DNA of 64,000 bases from Halorubrum sp. 48-1-W (GCF_003287355.1 NZ_QMIM01000018.1:36624-100623), one strand, 5' to 3'. Positions 24,613 to 34,741 are shown, counted from the stretch's first letter. Numbers and translations: made by a program. Notes: generated by a model not told the origin, from the letters alone.

Positions 24613-25589
24613 TGGAACGGTTCGTGTTCTTCGGCGGGAAGGGCGGCGTCGGCAAGACCACCGTCTCGTGCGCGTACGGCTACAAGTGCGCGAACGCCGG
24701 ACTGCGGACGCTCGTCGTCTCGACGGACCCCGCCCACTCGGTGTCGGACGTCTTCGACCAGGGGTTCGACGACGACCCGGCCCCGGTCGAGGGGGTCGAC
24801 GGGCTCGACGCGATGGAGATCGACCCCGACGACGAGGTCCAGCGACACCTCTCGGAGATCCGCGAGGGACTCTCAGAGCAGGTGTCCGCGGCGATGGTCA
24901 ACGAGATCAACCGCCAGCTGGAGATGTCCCACGGGACGCCCGGCGCGTACGAGGCCGCGCTCTTCGACGCGTTCGTCACCGTGATGCGCGAGGAGAGCGA
25001 GCCGTACGACCGGGTCGTCTTCGACACGGCCCCGACGGGGTCGACGCTGCGCCTGCTCGGACTTCCCGAGTTCCTCGGCGACTGGATCGACCGGCTGATG
25101 TACAAACGCCGCCAATCGATCGACCTCTTCGAGAAGGCCGCGATCGGCGACAGGGAGGCCAGACGGATGATGGAGGGGGACCCGGTGTTGGCCCGACTCC
25201 AGAGGCGAAAGGAGTTCTTCGAGTACGCGGGCGAGGCGCTCCGGGAGGACGCCGCCTTCTTCCTCGTGTTGAACCCCGACCAGCTGTCGGTCAACGAGAC
25301 CGGCCGGGCGATCGAGGCGTTCGCCGAGCGCGACCTGGTGGTCCGCGGGCTCGTCGCGAACAAGCTCACGCCCGAACCGGACGACGACGAGGACGGCCGC
25401 GGGGCGCGCTACCTCCGCGAGCGCGTCGCGACCGAGCGAGAGCGGATCGAGCAGGTCGAGAAGGGGTTCGACCCCCCGCTGCTCGCGGCGATCGAGTCCC
25501 GGACCCGCGAGGTCCGCGGCGACCTGCTGGCCGACGTCGCCGCCGAACTCGACGTGGACCCGGCGGCACCCGAGCGCGCGCGAGATTGA
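24612..25589 (+). CDS. ArsA/Get3 family ATPase
   Basis: 325 residues with a single ATPase domain. FFGGKGGVGKTTVSCA is the deviant Walker A with the signature lysine, VVSTDPAHSVSDVFDQ switch I, and VVFDTAPTGSTLRLLGLP switch II. VLNPDQLSVNETGRAIEAF and GLVANKL match the A-loop side. Archaeal members are homologues of Get3, which inserts tail-anchored proteins, rather than true arsenite pumps. The cysteines that bind arsenite are not evident. It is co-translated with the 98-residue protein before it. The C-terminus is followed by an AT-rich gap and the cstA gene. Confidence 0.88.
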   Translation: MERFVFFGGKGGVGKTTVSCAYGYKCANAGLRTLVVSTDPAHSVSDVFDQGFDDDPAPVEGVDGLDAMEIDPDDEVQRHLSEIREGLSEQVSAAMVNEINRQLEMSHGTPGAYEAALFDAFVTVMREESEPYDRVVFDTAPTGSTLRLLGLPEFLGDWIDRLMYKRRQSIDLFEKAAIGDREARRMMEGDPVLARLQRRKEFFEYAGEALREDAAFFLVLNPDQLSVNETGRAIEAFAERDLVVRGLVANKLTPEPDDDEDGRGARYLRERVATERERIEQVEKGFDPPLLAAIESRTREVRGDLLADVAAELDVDPAAPERARD

Positions 25590-25749
25590 TACTGAGCCTA
25601 TATCTGAAGAAATAATATATGAACATTTGAAAACAATCCACGACACCCTCCGGTATCCCGGTTTCGCGGCCGTCGTCCCCGCAACTATCACGGATGATGG
25701 TAATACTTAACACGTCGTTCGAAAATCCGTAGCACGAGGCAGGGAACCT

Positions 25750-27591
25750 ATGACAAGTGTAATCTGGATCGTCGTTGCCGTGTTGGCCACGTTCACCGCC
25801 GGGTACATGGGGTACTCGCGGTACCTCTCGCGGTTCGTCGACCTCGACGACGACCGCGAGACGCCGGCACACAAATACGAGGACGGACAGGAGTACGTAC
25901 CGGCGAAGAAGCCGGTGCTACTGGGGCATCACTTCTCGAGCATCGCGGGCGGCGCGCCGATCGTCGGCCCGATCACGGCGGGAGCCATCTGGGGATGGGT
26001 CCCCGCCCTCCTGTGGGTCGCCATCGGCAACCCGCTGATGGGCGCGGTCCACGACTTCATCTCGCTTTCGGGGTCGATCCGCCACGAGGGGCGGTCGATC
26101 GGGTACATCGTGGGCCAGTACGTCGGCGAGAAGGGGAAGGACCTCCTGTTGTGGTTCGCGTTCCTCACGATCATCCTCGTCGTCGCGGTGTTCGCGCTCG
26201 TCGTGGGGATCGTGTTCAACGCGTTCCCGCAGGTGACGACCGCGAGCTTCGTGTACGTCGCGCTCGCGCTCGGCTTCGGCGTGTACCTCTACCAGCTCAA
26301 CGGCCCGTTCATCCCGGGGACGATCCTGTTCGTCGCCGGCGTCTTCGCCGGCGTCTGGCTCGGCATCCAGTACCCGTTCGCGCTGTTCGCCGGGGACTAC
26401 CCGGCGGGGACGTTCGTGCTGTTCAGCAGCACCGGTTCGTGGGTCCCGGGTGCGGGGGCGCTCGGCGGCAACACCGCCGCGTGGGTCCCGGTGATCATGG
26501 TGTACGGGGGGATCGCGAGCGCGCTCCCGGTATGGGTGTTGCTCCAGCCGCGTGACTACCTCTCGTCGTTCCTGTTGTACACCGGCGTGGGCGGCGGGAT
26601 CCTCGCGATCATCGTCGGCACGGTGTTCGCGACCTCGAGCCAGCCGCTCGTCGTCGACTCGTCGATCGGCGCGTTCGAGGGCTTCTGGGGCGTCGACGCC
26701 GCGGGGCTGTACCCGCTCTTCCCGCTCCTTTTCATCACCATCGCCTGCGGGACGATAAGCGGGTTCCACTCGCTCGTCTCCTCGGGGACGACCTCGAAAC
26801 AGCTCAACAAGGAGAGCGACGCCCGCCTCATCGGCTACGGCGGGATGCTCGGCGAGGGGCTGTTGGCGGCGCTCGCGCTGTCGACGCTGGCGGTCGCCGG
26901 CTTCGTGGCCGACGCGGCCGCCGGCGGGATCGGCGGCGCGCTCCCCAACTTCGCGTCGGGCGGCGGGATCATCCTCACGAGCCTCGGGATCCCCGAAACG
27001 ATCGGGGCGGTGTTCATGGCGCTGGTCCTGGTGAGCTTCCTGCTCACCTCGACCGACACGGCCGTCCGACTGGGCCGCTACATGATGGAGGAGATCGTCG
27101 GCATGAACGGCGGGATGACCGTCAGCGGCATCTCCGGTGACATCGGCTCGATCGCCCGCGGGCGCTACACGAACCCCGTGATCCAGATCGGGCTCGCGTA
27201 CGCGCTCGTGATCTCCGGCGAGTGGGCAACTCTCTGGCCGCTCTTCGGCGGGGCGAACCAGCTTCTCGCCGCGCTGGCGCTGCTGACGGCGACCATCTGG
27301 ATCGCGAACTGGGACGACTCCAAACAGCTCGTCACCACCGGCGTGCCGATGGCGGTCATGGTGACGATCACGGTGCTCGGGCTGCTCTGGTTGGCGCTCT
27401 ACCAGAACCTCTACACCAACCTGCTTCAGGGCGGTGCCGACACGCTCAGCGCACAGATCTCCGCGAGCGCGCAGATGATCCTCGCGCTCGTGTTGATCTG
27501 GCTCGCGCTGTCGCTCGTCCGGATAGGTTACGGGAACCTGAAGTCGGTGCGGGGCGGGAGCCAACCCGCCGCCGAGCCGGGCGACGACTGA
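25750..27591 (+). CDS. cstA: CstA-family carbon starvation / peptide or pyruvate transporter
   Basis: 613 residues with about 15 membrane helices. The conserved CstA block is present near the N-terminus: VPAKKPVLLGHHFSSIAGGAPIVGP, then WVPALLWVAIGNPLMGAVHDF. GFHSLVSSGTTSKQL and LFGGANQLLAAL later in the protein are equally typical. Bacterial CstA and BtsT take up peptides or pyruvate when carbon is scarce. The gap 25590-25749 is AT-rich, with a possible TATA element at taatactta (25701-25709), about 40 nt before the ATG. Confidence 0.92.
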   Translation: MTSVIWIVVAVLATFTAGYMGYSRYLSRFVDLDDDRETPAHKYEDGQEYVPAKKPVLLGHHFSSIAGGAPIVGPITAGAIWGWVPALLWVAIGNPLMGAVHDFISLSGSIRHEGRSIGYIVGQYVGEKGKDLLLWFAFLTIILVVAVFALVVGIVFNAFPQVTTASFVYVALALGFGVYLYQLNGPFIPGTILFVAGVFAGVWLGIQYPFALFAGDYPAGTFVLFSSTGSWVPGAGALGGNTAAWVPVIMVYGGIASALPVWVLLQPRDYLSSFLLYTGVGGGILAIIVGTVFATSSQPLVVDSSIGAFEGFWGVDAAGLYPLFPLLFITIACGTISGFHSLVSSGTTSKQLNKESDARLIGYGGMLGEGLLAALALSTLAVAGFVADAAAGGIGGALPNFASGGGIILTSLGIPETIGAVFMALVLVSFLLTSTDTAVRLGRYMMEEIVGMNGGMTVSGISGDIGSIARGRYTNPVIQIGLAYALVISGEWATLWPLFGGANQLLAALALLTATIWIANWDDSKQLVTTGVPMAVMVTITVLGLLWLALYQNLYTNLLQGGADTLSAQISASAQMILALVLIWLALSLVRIGYGNLKSVRGGSQPAAEPGDD

Positions 27592-27670
27592 CGGCGGTCT
27601 CGATCGGCTCGGTCCTCGCCCGCGGATCCCTCCCTCCTGCGTCCGGCGTACAGCTGTCAGCGACCGCCGA

Positions 27671-28303
27671 TCAGCGCCAGAACCGCTTCGCGAACCGCGA
27701 GAGGAACCCTTCCTTCGGCTTCTCGACCGGTTCCCAGAGCCGGAAGGCACCGGTAGTGCCGGCCGCCTCGCTGTCGACGATCGCCTCCCGCTCGGGGGCG
27801 ACGACGATCAGGTTCACCTCGTAGTGGCCGTAGTAGCCGAGCTTCAACAGGGTCCGGTCGCGGAAGCCGTCGACGAAGTCGGCGACGTCCCCCGGTATCC
27901 GGTCGCCCACGAGCACGAACGTGACATCGGTACCGTAGTGCTGTTCGTCGCCCTCCACGCGCTCGTCGGCGATCCGGTGACCGAGGTCGACGAGCCGCTC
28001 CAACTCGGCCACGGTCGGGGTCGGGACGCGCCGGGCGAACACGTACTCCATCACGTCGTGGTCCGCGTAGCTCAACGCGGGGTGGAGGAACTGCTTCTGG
28101 TTGCGCATCCGCATCTCCGCGTACAGCTCGAACCGCTCGCCGTGGACGGCGTAGTCGGCGTCCAGGTCGTAGCTGTACATCAGCCGGTCGGAGACCCGGT
28201 CGAGGTACTCGTCGTCGTAGTCGGGGACGCCCTCGCGGATCTCCGCCGGGAGCTCCTCGGGGTCGTGTCGCGAACCGGTTCCCGGCTCCGCGTTCTCACT
28301 CAT
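27671..28303 (-). CDS. Haloarchaeal hypothetical protein coupled to a cupin
   Basis: 210 residues from the ATG at 28303. An ATG three codons upstream (28312) is an alternative. The N-terminal half is charged and helical (EYLDRVSDRLMYSYDLDADY). A second part, DVTFVLVGDRIPGDVADFV followed by LLKLGYYGHYEVNLIVVAPE, looks like an alpha/beta domain, and the tail is basic (GFLSRFAKRFWR). The start overlaps the cupin stop as ATGAGTGA, so the pair is translationally coupled. Function unknown. Confidence 0.7.
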   Translation of the reverse strand: MSENAEPGTGSRHDPEELPAEIREGVPDYDDEYLDRVSDRLMYSYDLDADYAVHGERFELYAEMRMRNQKQFLHPALSYADHDVMEYVFARRVPTPTVAELERLVDLGHRIADERVEGDEQHYGTDVTFVLVGDRIPGDVADFVDGFRDRTLLKLGYYGHYEVNLIVVAPEREAIVDSEAAGTTGAFRLWEPVEKPKEGFLSRFAKRFWR

Positions 28304-28712
28304 GGTCGGCACTGGGGCCGGTCGAGTCGCCGTCGGCCGCGTCGGGATCGTACGCGACCGCGTCGCCGTCGACCGGCGGCGCGCCGATCGCGAGGAGTTC
28401 GACCGCGGAGTCGGCGTCCGCGGGGTTGTGTGCCCGCTGGGGGCTCCCGGGGTCGACCGCGAAGAGTCCGCCGGCGTCGATCTCGTAGGTCCGTTCGGGG
28501 GTCTCGACCGCGAGCGTCCCCGACAGGACGTAGAACGCCTCCTCCTGTGTCTCGTGGCGATGGTACGCGAGCGGGACCTGTTCGCCCGGCTCGGCGCGGA
28601 AGCGGTTCAGCGCCATCTCCTCGAGCCCCGCCGGCCCCGTCAGCTTCCGGCACTCGCTGGGGCGGTCCGGCTCCGGCTCGACGGAGTCCGTATCGACGAC
28701 GCGGTATCCCAT
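28296..28712 (-). CDS. Cupin domain protein
   Basis: 138 residues. The cupin metal-binding motif 1 is VPLAYHRHETQEEAFYVLSG (His-x-His and Glu), and motif 2 is FAVDPGSPQRAHNPADAD (Pro-Gly and His). The fold starts after about 30 residues (MALNRFRAEPGEQ). Such single-domain cupins are isomerases, dioxygenases or sensors, and the substrate is not apparent. A clear TATA box lies 20-30 nt before the ATG. It overlaps the downstream hypothetical gene by 8 nt. Confidence 0.8.
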   Translation of the reverse strand: MGYRVVDTDSVEPEPDRPSECRKLTGPAGLEEMALNRFRAEPGEQVPLAYHRHETQEEAFYVLSGTLAVETPERTYEIDAGGLFAVDPGSPQRAHNPADADSAVELLAIGAPPVDGDAVAYDPDAADGDSTGPSADHE

Positions 28713-28730
28713 GCGTGATGATTCCACACG

Positions 28731-28741
28731 CAATATAAAAG
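28731..28741 (-). promoter_or_regulatory. TATA box of the cupin operon
   Basis: On the minus strand this reads gcttttatatt, centred about 24 nt before the cupin ATG, giving a leaderless promoter. Confidence 0.6.
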
Positions 28742-28882
28742 CGCGTCGGGGAACCGACGCGAGGAAAGCGGGAAGACGCGGGCGGGAACGCGACCGAAGA
28801 GTGCTCCGAGCGGTCGTGTGTTCGACGCGCACCGTCGACACCGTTTAGTGGACTCACACCCACGATCGTGACAGATACCACC

Positions 28883-29107
28883 ATGAGCGAGGGAGAAAAA
28901 CGGACCGAGGCGTGCGGACGGTGTTCGATGTCGACCGTCGTCGACGCGGTGAGCGACGGCGAGGGGGACGCCGACCGGGACCCGTTCGCCGGCGAGCGGA
29001 TCGAGGTCGACGAGTCCGCGATCCGGCGGGTGTCGCCGGCGGGGTTCCTCGGCGACCTCAAGGCGAGGATCGACGACGCCGCGCGTCGGATCGCGTACGG
29101 GAGGTAG
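28883..29107 (+). CDS. Small hypothetical protein with CxxC
   Basis: 74 residues from the ATG at 28883. A GTG five codons earlier (28868) is also in frame. EACGRCSMSTVVDAVSD carries the single CxxC pair, and the C-terminal half, RVSPAGFLGDLKARIDDAARRIAYG, is a probable amphipathic helix. There is no membrane segment. It is divergent from the cupin. I recognise no family. Confidence 0.55.
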   Translation: MSEGEKRTEACGRCSMSTVVDAVSDGEGDADRDPFAGERIEVDESAIRRVSPAGFLGDLKARIDDAARRIAYGR

Positions 29108-29167
29108 GCCTCAGGCACGGTTAGACGGGGAGACTTATACTCGTCCGACACGTTCCCCCGTACACCA

Positions 29168-29854
29168 ATGGAAGAGAGCATCTCCGGGTTCAAGGAACGC
29201 GGGGACTGGGGCGACGTCGTCGAACACGGCGAGCGGATCACGCTCGCGCTCCGGGAGGCCGGCGTGGACGGCGACGCGTTCCACGAGTTCGACGACTGGC
29301 GGCCGAAGAGCCACGAACGGATCGACGAGGACGTCTCCGAGAAGACCGCGAAGCAGGCGTCGGTGAGCGAGGGTAACGGCGAGAAGGCGGGCAAGACGCC
29401 GGGGGACGACCTCCAGACGGCCGGCGAGAAGCTCACCGAGTCCTACGAGAAGGTCGAGGAGGACGACACGGAGGGCGCGGTGGAGCGCTGGGGCGAGTCG
29501 ATAAACCACGTCGCCCGCGCCGCCGACTCGGCGAGCAGGAAGGCGATCCGAAAGGTCGAGGACACGGTGTATCGGAAGGTGATGACCCAGATGGCGCCGT
29601 ACTACTTCGACAACGAACTCATCAGCGCCAACGTCACCGAGGTCGCCCGGGGCGACGACGGCGAGACCTTCGAGTTCGAGGTGAACGTCAACGACGACGA
29701 GTTGAAATCGGAGGTGAGAGACATCCTCGCCGAGTACGAGTCGGAGATCGACCGCTGGCACGTCGAGACGGAAAAACGCACCGAGGACGTCGCGGCCGCG
29801 GAAGGGGTCGAACCGCCCGAGGAGGAGGGCGGCCCCGAATCGACGATGACCTGA
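29168..29854 (+). CDS. Haloarchaeal protein, DUF5828-like
   Basis: 228 residues, very acidic and mainly helical. MEESISGFKERGDWGDVVEHGERI is the conserved opening. A variable Lys/Glu/Gly linker (about 55-85) precedes helices with INHVARAADSASRKAIRKVED and a beta segment, ISANVTEVARGDDGETFEFEVNV. The C-terminal 25 residues are disordered. agacttatac at about 29131-29140 is a TATA box about 30 nt upstream. Family name given from memory of haloarchaeal annotations; function unknown. Confidence 0.7.
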   Translation: MEESISGFKERGDWGDVVEHGERITLALREAGVDGDAFHEFDDWRPKSHERIDEDVSEKTAKQASVSEGNGEKAGKTPGDDLQTAGEKLTESYEKVEEDDTEGAVERWGESINHVARAADSASRKAIRKVEDTVYRKVMTQMAPYYFDNELISANVTEVARGDDGETFEFEVNVNDDELKSEVRDILAEYESEIDRWHVETEKRTEDVAAAEGVEPPEEEGGPESTMT

Positions 29855-29892
29855 CACGGGGACTTTTGTTCCGACCGCTCGAATCGACCCGC

Positions 29893-30132
29893 ATGGCGTC
29901 CCCACTCCGACTCGAGCCCGGCGAACGCTCGGCCGACGACATCATCGACGCCCTACGGGAAGGGCGGCGCGTCTTCCTCGACGTCCAGATGGGGGGGAGC
30001 GCACACGAGGTCGTGCTCCGGTACGACGGCGAGACGTACCACTGTGACACCCCAACCAGCCTCCACAGACACAGCGACGAGGCCGAAATGCGCGCCTGCC
30101 TCGACCGTATGGGCTACGCCGCAGAAAACTGA
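29893..30132 (+). CDS. Small hypothetical protein
   Basis: 79 residues: a helix-strand start (ERSADDIIDALREGRRVFLDVQM), a strand pair (AHEVVLRYDGETYHCDTPT), then a His-rich stretch, SLHRHSDEAEMRACL. It has the look of a small alpha/beta regulator or modulator. It follows the previous gene by 38 nt and precedes an HTH gene by 31 nt in the same direction, so the three may form an operon. I recognise no family. Confidence 0.65.
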   Translation: MASPLRLEPGERSADDIIDALREGRRVFLDVQMGGSAHEVVLRYDGETYHCDTPTSLHRHSDEAEMRACLDRMGYAAEN

Positions 30133-30163
30133 GCTTTAATCCCGTCGCGGACGACTCCCCCCT

Positions 30164-30538
30164 ATGGCCGAAGCAGAGATCGAGGACCTTGTCGGAGACG
30201 TCTCCCCGTCGTTCGAACACGTGCTCTCGTGTGTCTTCGGCATCCGAGACCACGAGAGCCGGACGTACCTGACGCTCATCGAGTACCGGGGCAGCACCGT
30301 CGCCGAGCTGGCCGACGTGCTCGACCGCGACCGATCGAACGTGAACCGGTCGCTGTCGACCCTGCGGGAGAAGGGGCTCGTCGAGCGCCGCCGCCGGCTA
30401 CTCGACTCGGGCGGGTACGTCTACCAGTACAGCGCGATCCCCGTCCCCGAGGCGAAACGGCTCCTCCACGACGCGCTCGACGAGTGGGTCGCGGGCGTCC
30501 ACGAGGCGATAGACGCGTTCGATCCGGACGAGGCGTAG
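30164..30538 (+). CDS. Winged-helix transcriptional regulator (TrmB/MarR-like)
   Basis: 124 residues. The HTH spans about 40-85: YLTLIEYRGSTVAELADVLDRDRSNVNRSLSTLREKGLVERRR, with recognition helix around RSNVNRSLSTL and a wing RRLLDSGGYVYQYS. There is no effector domain beyond a 30-residue C-terminal helix (EAKRLLHDALDEWVAGVHEAI) that probably dimerises. The N-terminal 25 residues precede a CVFGIRDHE segment common to haloarchaeal TrmB-like proteins. Its targets cannot be told from the window. Confidence 0.8.
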   Translation: MAEAEIEDLVGDVSPSFEHVLSCVFGIRDHESRTYLTLIEYRGSTVAELADVLDRDRSNVNRSLSTLREKGLVERRRRLLDSGGYVYQYSAIPVPEAKRLLHDALDEWVAGVHEAIDAFDPDEA

Positions 30539-30628
30539 GGGGCACAGCCGCCCCGGTCACGCGTCCCCGTCCGTCGCCGACTCAGCCGTGCCCGTCGCCG
30601 ATCGCGATCCGCCCGTCCGGCCGAGGGC

Positions 30629-31219
30629 TCACTCGCCGTTGTCGAACGCGAGCGAGACGCCCTCGCCGTCGACGGTCGCGCCTGCGGCACACACAGGGTG
30701 CTCGAAGTCGGCTGCGAGGACCTCGCTCGCGGCGGCGCCGGCGTCGACTGCCTCGAGGGTGTACGGCCCGGGCGTGTCACGCTCGTAGGTCGCCACGAGG
30801 GTCGGCTCGTGGACGGCCTCCACGAGGAGGGCGTCACGGCGGACGACACCGATCGTCGCGACCGCCGCGCCGACCACGCCGGCGATCCGCGGGGTGTCGT
30901 AGTCGTCCTTCTCGAAGTCCAGCGCGAGGAGCGGCGTCGCGAGCGCGTCGCGGGCGGGGTAGCCAAGCTCGAGCTTCTCGGCGATCGGGTCGACGTGCGA
31001 GCCGTTGCCGAGGACCGCGAGGGGTTCGCCCGTCGGCGTCTCCACGCGACGTGCGCAGTTGTAGGAGACGTACGGGTTGTCCGTCTCGGGCGCGTCGGGC
31101 GTGGGCCCGACGGTCAGCGTACCGCCCCGATCGACCACTCGCCGATCCGGGAACGACCGGGAGGAGACGCGATACGCGCCGATACCGGGACCGACGACCA
31201 CGAACCGTCCGATGTACAT
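30629..31219 (-). CDS. purO: IMP cyclohydrolase, archaeal type
   Basis: 196 residues. It closes the purine ring, converting FAICAR to IMP, the last step of IMP synthesis in archaea lacking bacterial PurH cyclohydrolase. [26 protein letters not shown] is the typical PurO opening. [12 protein letters not shown] and [17 protein letters not shown] are the other conserved blocks. The length is normal. It stands alone, convergent with the HTH gene. Confidence 0.92.
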   Translation of the reverse strand: MYIGRFVVVGPGIGAYRVSSRSFPDRRVVDRGGTLTVGPTPDAPETDNPYVSYNCARRVETPTGEPLAVLGNGSHVDPIAEKLELGYPARDALATPLLALDFEKDDYDTPRIAGVVGAAVATIGVVRRDALLVEAVHEPTLVATYERDTPGPYTLEAVDAGAAASEVLAADFEHPVCAAGATVDGEGVSLAFDNGE

Positions 31220-31408
31220 ACACGGGCGTGGGTATCAGTCGGGTAAAGAACGTCGATCGATCCACGTCCGAGGACAGGGCCGTCCCTCCGAGGCGGAGTT
31301 GCCTGGGAGACGCGAACGAGGGCCCAACCGCGTCGTATGCGAGCATGTAGCAGGGAGAACGCGACGCGCAACGCTTACAAACACGCGTGGAGTATCGAGG
31401 ATGCGCAC

Positions 31409-31480
31409 AGTCCATTGGGGTAGTGGCCAATCCTGAAGCCTTCTGGGGGCTTCGACCCTGGTTCGAATCCAGGATGGACT
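31409..31480 (+). tRNA. tRNA-Gln (anticodon CTG)
   Basis: 72 nt. The acceptor stem AGTCCAT pairs with ATGGACT. The anticodon arm is AAGCC-TTCTGGG-GGCTT, giving CTG for CAG codons. The T arm is CCTGG-TTCGAAT-CCAGG. No intron and no encoded CCA. The upstream cgcttacaaaca (about 31372-31383) may be its promoter. Confidence 0.95.
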
Positions 31481-31723
31481 ATCCGTTTTCCGGGACCTCA
31501 CCCTCCGCGACGCCCCCGTTCCGCCGTAACCGACACTACCGTTTCTCGTGCGTCTACTGGAACGAAATCAGACTCACGTGTAGCGGTTTCCAGCTGAAGA
31601 AAGGGGGTTCCCCGTGGCGCGACGAACGGATACTCGGACGGGGAGGCCGTCGGACGTGGGGTGTCGGACGGCGGAGCGGTGGGCGGCGGAGCGGTGGGCG
31701 GCGGAGCGGCGATATCCGGACGC

Positions 31724-32272
31724 TCACTTCTCGACGTCCAGCAACGCGACGCGTTCGTGAACGATGTCGGCGAGGTCGCCGTCGGTCGCGTCGAGTTCGC
31801 GGTCGGTGACCCCGTAGTAGTCGCGGACCGCCCCGGCGTCGAACTCGCCGAGCGTCGGCTCCGGTCCCGACACGAGCAGGCCCTCGACCGACTCGACGGC
31901 AGCCTCGAGGTCCGCGACGGGACACTCCGAACCGGGCACGCCCCCGAAATCGGCGACGACGAGGACGGCGCGCCGTTCGCCCGACGAGACGCCGAGGTCG
32001 AGCGCGCGATCGATCTGGCGGCGACCCGCGGCGTACACCAGGATCTCGACCGCAGGGTCGCGCGCGACCGCCTCGCCCCGGGCGATGGAGCGGGCGGCGA
32101 GCCGCGTCGCGCGTCGGAGGTGCGCCCCGTCGACGACGCGGTCGGCGTCGAACGCCTGAACCACCGCGCCGGTCTCCTCGCGGATCGACTCGAGGGACGC
32201 CAGGAACGCGTCGAGGTCGTCGACGACGAGGCGCCCCTCGACGAGACGCGTCTCGGGAGTCGGCCCGCTCAC
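31724..32272 (-). CDS. cgi121: KEOPS complex subunit Cgi121
   Basis: 182 residues. Cgi121 is the tRNA-binding accessory subunit of the KEOPS complex that makes the t6A37 modification. Recognisable parts are [30 protein letters not shown], which places a helix after the first strand, and [22 protein letters not shown], the conserved core. The C-terminus reads [32 protein letters not shown] sequence. The GTG start overlaps the stop of hel308 (GTGA), an order I recall for H. volcanii too. The coupling ties a helicase to a tRNA-modification factor. Confidence 0.87.
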   Translation of the reverse strand: MSGPTPETRLVEGRLVVDDLDAFLASLESIREETGAVVQAFDADRVVDGAHLRRATRLAARSIARGEAVARDPAVEILVYAAGRRQIDRALDLGVSSGERRAVLVVADFGGVPGSECPVADLEAAVESVEGLLVSGPEPTLGEFDAGAVRDYYGVTDRELDATDGDLADIVHERVALLDVEK

Positions 32273-34695
32273 CGGAAATCACCGAGGTTGGCCTGTCCCT
32301 CGTCGTCGCCGTCGGCGCTCCCGGCGGTCGCCGCCGCGGAGGCGGACCGGTCCGCGTCTATCCCGTCCATCGAGGGGTCCTCGCGGCCGGCGTATTCGAG
32401 GATCCGCTCCGCGGTCCGCTCGCGGCCGCGGAGCGCGCCGAGCACGACCGCCTTGTCGGCCTCCCGGAGGTCGGCACGCGTCTCGACGCCCGCCTCGTAC
32501 AGCCGCCGCGCGCGCTTCCGCCCGACGTTCCGCACGCCGGCGAGGTCGAGCAACTGCTCGCGGACGCCGTACTCGACGCGCTTCCTGGCCCGTCGGACCG
32601 CGAGGACCGCGTCGCCGTCGACCCCGTCGACGTCGGCTGTGAGCGTCTCGGCCGCGCGCAACAGCCACTCGGCGGTCTCGACCTTCCCGCGGATGTCGCC
32701 CGGGCCGACGCCGTAGCGCTCCGCGATCCGGTCCTCGTCGACCTCGTCGGCCCAGTCCTCGAGCAGGCGGGCGGTCTTGAGCGCCGCGAGCCAGTCCTCG
32801 AAGCGGACGTCCTCGTACTCCGAGGGGACGGTACCGAGGAACTCCGCCTCGCGTTCGTAACAGACCTCGGTGTACCGCTCGCGGTCGCCGGACTTCAGGT
32901 ATAGCTCGTACATGTCGGGCGTCCGGCTCACCAGGTGATAGAGGCCGAGCGGGGTGATCTCCGGGGCGACGTCGTCGGTGGCGGCGTCCCCGTCAACGCG
33001 ACTGTACGTCCCGAACCCGGGCTCGTCGCTCCCGTCGTCCTCGTCGTCGGGGACCGTGCGCTCGTAGGCTCCGGCGGTCGTCCCGGCGCCGTCCTCCTCG
33101 GTCGCACACGCGTCCCGGAGGCCGTCGATCATCTCCGCCGCGCTCATCGGGTCGAGGTAGAGCCGCGAGACCGTGTGGCCGATCCCCGTCGCCGAGAGCG
33201 ACTCGGTTCCGCCCTCGCGGTCGCGATCGAGGAACCCGTTGACCGAGAGGTACTCGAGGACGCGGTCCGTGACCGCGGCGAGCCGACCCGCGTCGTCGGT
33301 CTGGGTGGCGTACAGCGTGTTGTCGAGGAACTCGAGGAGGCCGCCGCGGGTCGAGGCGAAGCCGGAGGCGACCGTCGCGAGCACGTGCGTCCGGAGCGCG
33401 GGCTCGGCGGCGAGCTTCGAGCGGACGGGCTCGGCGTCGGCCCAGACGTACCGGTCGAACAGCTCCTCTTTGGTGTCGGCGTCGGACGCGAGCAGCACCG
33501 CCTCGCCGTACGGGTCGAGCCCGGGGCGGCCGGCGCGGCCGCACATCTGGTGGACCTCGAGGACGTCGAGCGGTTTCATCCCGCCGAACTCGCCGTCGTA
33601 GCGCCGCCAGTCGCGGACGATCACCCGGCGGGCGGGGGTGTTGACCCCGGCCGCGAGCGTCGGCGTCGCGGAGACGCACTTGATCAGCCGGTCGCGGAAC
33701 GCGTCCTCGATCAGGCTCCGGTGTTCGGCCGCGAGCCCGGCGTGGTGGAAGGCGGACCCCCGCTCGACCGCGTCCGCGAGGTCCTCGGAGGTGTCGGTGT
33801 CGGAGACGCCGCGGACCTCCTCCGCCAACTCCCGGAGCCGATCGCGCTCCGCAGTCGTGAGCCGGGGGCCGGTCACGTCCGCGAGCTTCCTCGCCGACGA
33901 CTCGGCGTTCCGGCGGGAGTTGACGAACACGAGCGAGGAGCCGCCCTGGCCGTCCTCCTCCGTGTCGAGCGCGTCGGCGACGAGGCGGGCGGTCTGCTCT
34001 TCGCCGCGGTCGACGGGCACCTCACGCTTGCTCCCGTCGTCGAAGTCGACCGCGTTGCCGAAGTGGACGCCGACCCGGAGGTCGATCGGCCGCCAGTCCG
34101 ACTCGACGAGTTCGGCGTCGAGCCAGTCGGCGATGACGTCGGCGTTGCCGACGGTCGCCGACAGCGCCACGGTCTGGAGGCCGGGGTTCACCTTTCGCAA
34201 CTTCGCGAGGGTGACCTCCAGGGTCGGGCCGCGGTTCGCGTCGTCGACGAGGTGGACCTCGTCGCTCACGACGCAGGTGAGGTCGTCTATCCACGGCGCG
34301 CCGTTGCGGATCAGCGAGTCGACCTTCTCGCTCGTGGCGACGATGACGTCGCGGCTCGCGAGCCAGTCGCCGTCGGAGTCGTAGTTGCCCGTCGAGACGC
34401 CGACCGTGATCCCGTGGTCCTCCCAGCGTTCGAACTCCGCCTTCTTCTCGCTGGCGAGCGCGCGAAGCGGGACGATGTACAGCGCCTTCCCGCCGCGTTC
34501 GATCGCCGACAGCATGGCGAGTTCGGCGATCAGCGTCTTGCCCGAGGCGGTGGGGACGGCCGCGACGAGGCTCTCGCCGTCGAGGACGCCCGCCTCGACG
34601 GCGGCCTCCTGGGGCGGATACAGGTCGGCGACGCCCTCGGCTTCGAGGGCCTCGCCGACGCCCGCGGGGAGCCCGGAGAGGGCGGTCGGTTGCAT
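32269..34695 (-). CDS. hel308: Hel308 family ATP-dependent DNA helicase
   Basis: 808 residues. This superfamily 2 helicase unwinds lagging strands at stalled forks and guards against excess recombination. Motif I is [13 protein letters not shown], motif [13 protein letters not shown], motif [15 protein letters not shown], and motif [14 protein letters not shown]. The winged helix and ratchet domain follow, with the helix-hairpin-helix segment near [20 protein letters not shown] close to the C-terminus. The extra length over a typical Hel308 of about 720 residues comes from acidic loops (for example around residues 600-640). The start at 34695 begins [12 protein letters not shown]. The further upstream in-frame sequence is translated tandem repeat and is not coding. 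It overlaps cgi121 by 4 nt. Confidence 0.94.
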   Translation of the reverse strand: MQPTALSGLPAGVGEALEAEGVADLYPPQEAAVEAGVLDGESLVAAVPTASGKTLIAELAMLSAIERGGKALYIVPLRALASEKKAEFERWEDHGITVGVSTGNYDSDGDWLASRDVIVATSEKVDSLIRNGAPWIDDLTCVVSDEVHLVDDANRGPTLEVTLAKLRKVNPGLQTVALSATVGNADVIADWLDAELVESDWRPIDLRVGVHFGNAVDFDDGSKREVPVDRGEEQTARLVADALDTEEDGQGGSSLVFVNSRRNAESSARKLADVTGPRLTTAERDRLRELAEEVRGVSDTDTSEDLADAVERGSAFHHAGLAAEHRSLIEDAFRDRLIKCVSATPTLAAGVNTPARRVIVRDWRRYDGEFGGMKPLDVLEVHQMCGRAGRPGLDPYGEAVLLASDADTKEELFDRYVWADAEPVRSKLAAEPALRTHVLATVASGFASTRGGLLEFLDNTLYATQTDDAGRLAAVTDRVLEYLSVNGFLDRDREGGTESLSATGIGHTVSRLYLDPMSAAEMIDGLRDACATEEDGAGTTAGAYERTVPDDEDDGSDEPGFGTYSRVDGDAATDDVAPEITPLGLYHLVSRTPDMYELYLKSGDRERYTEVCYEREAEFLGTVPSEYEDVRFEDWLAALKTARLLEDWADEVDEDRIAERYGVGPGDIRGKVETAEWLLRAAETLTADVDGVDGDAVLAVRRARKRVEYGVREQLLDLAGVRNVGRKRARRLYEAGVETRADLREADKAVVLGALRGRERTAERILEYAGREDPSMDGIDADRSASAAATAGSADGDDEGQANLGDFR

Positions 34696-34741
34696 TGGCG
34701 TCCCTTGGTCGCCGACCCGATTTAAACCGTCGGAAGGGGAC

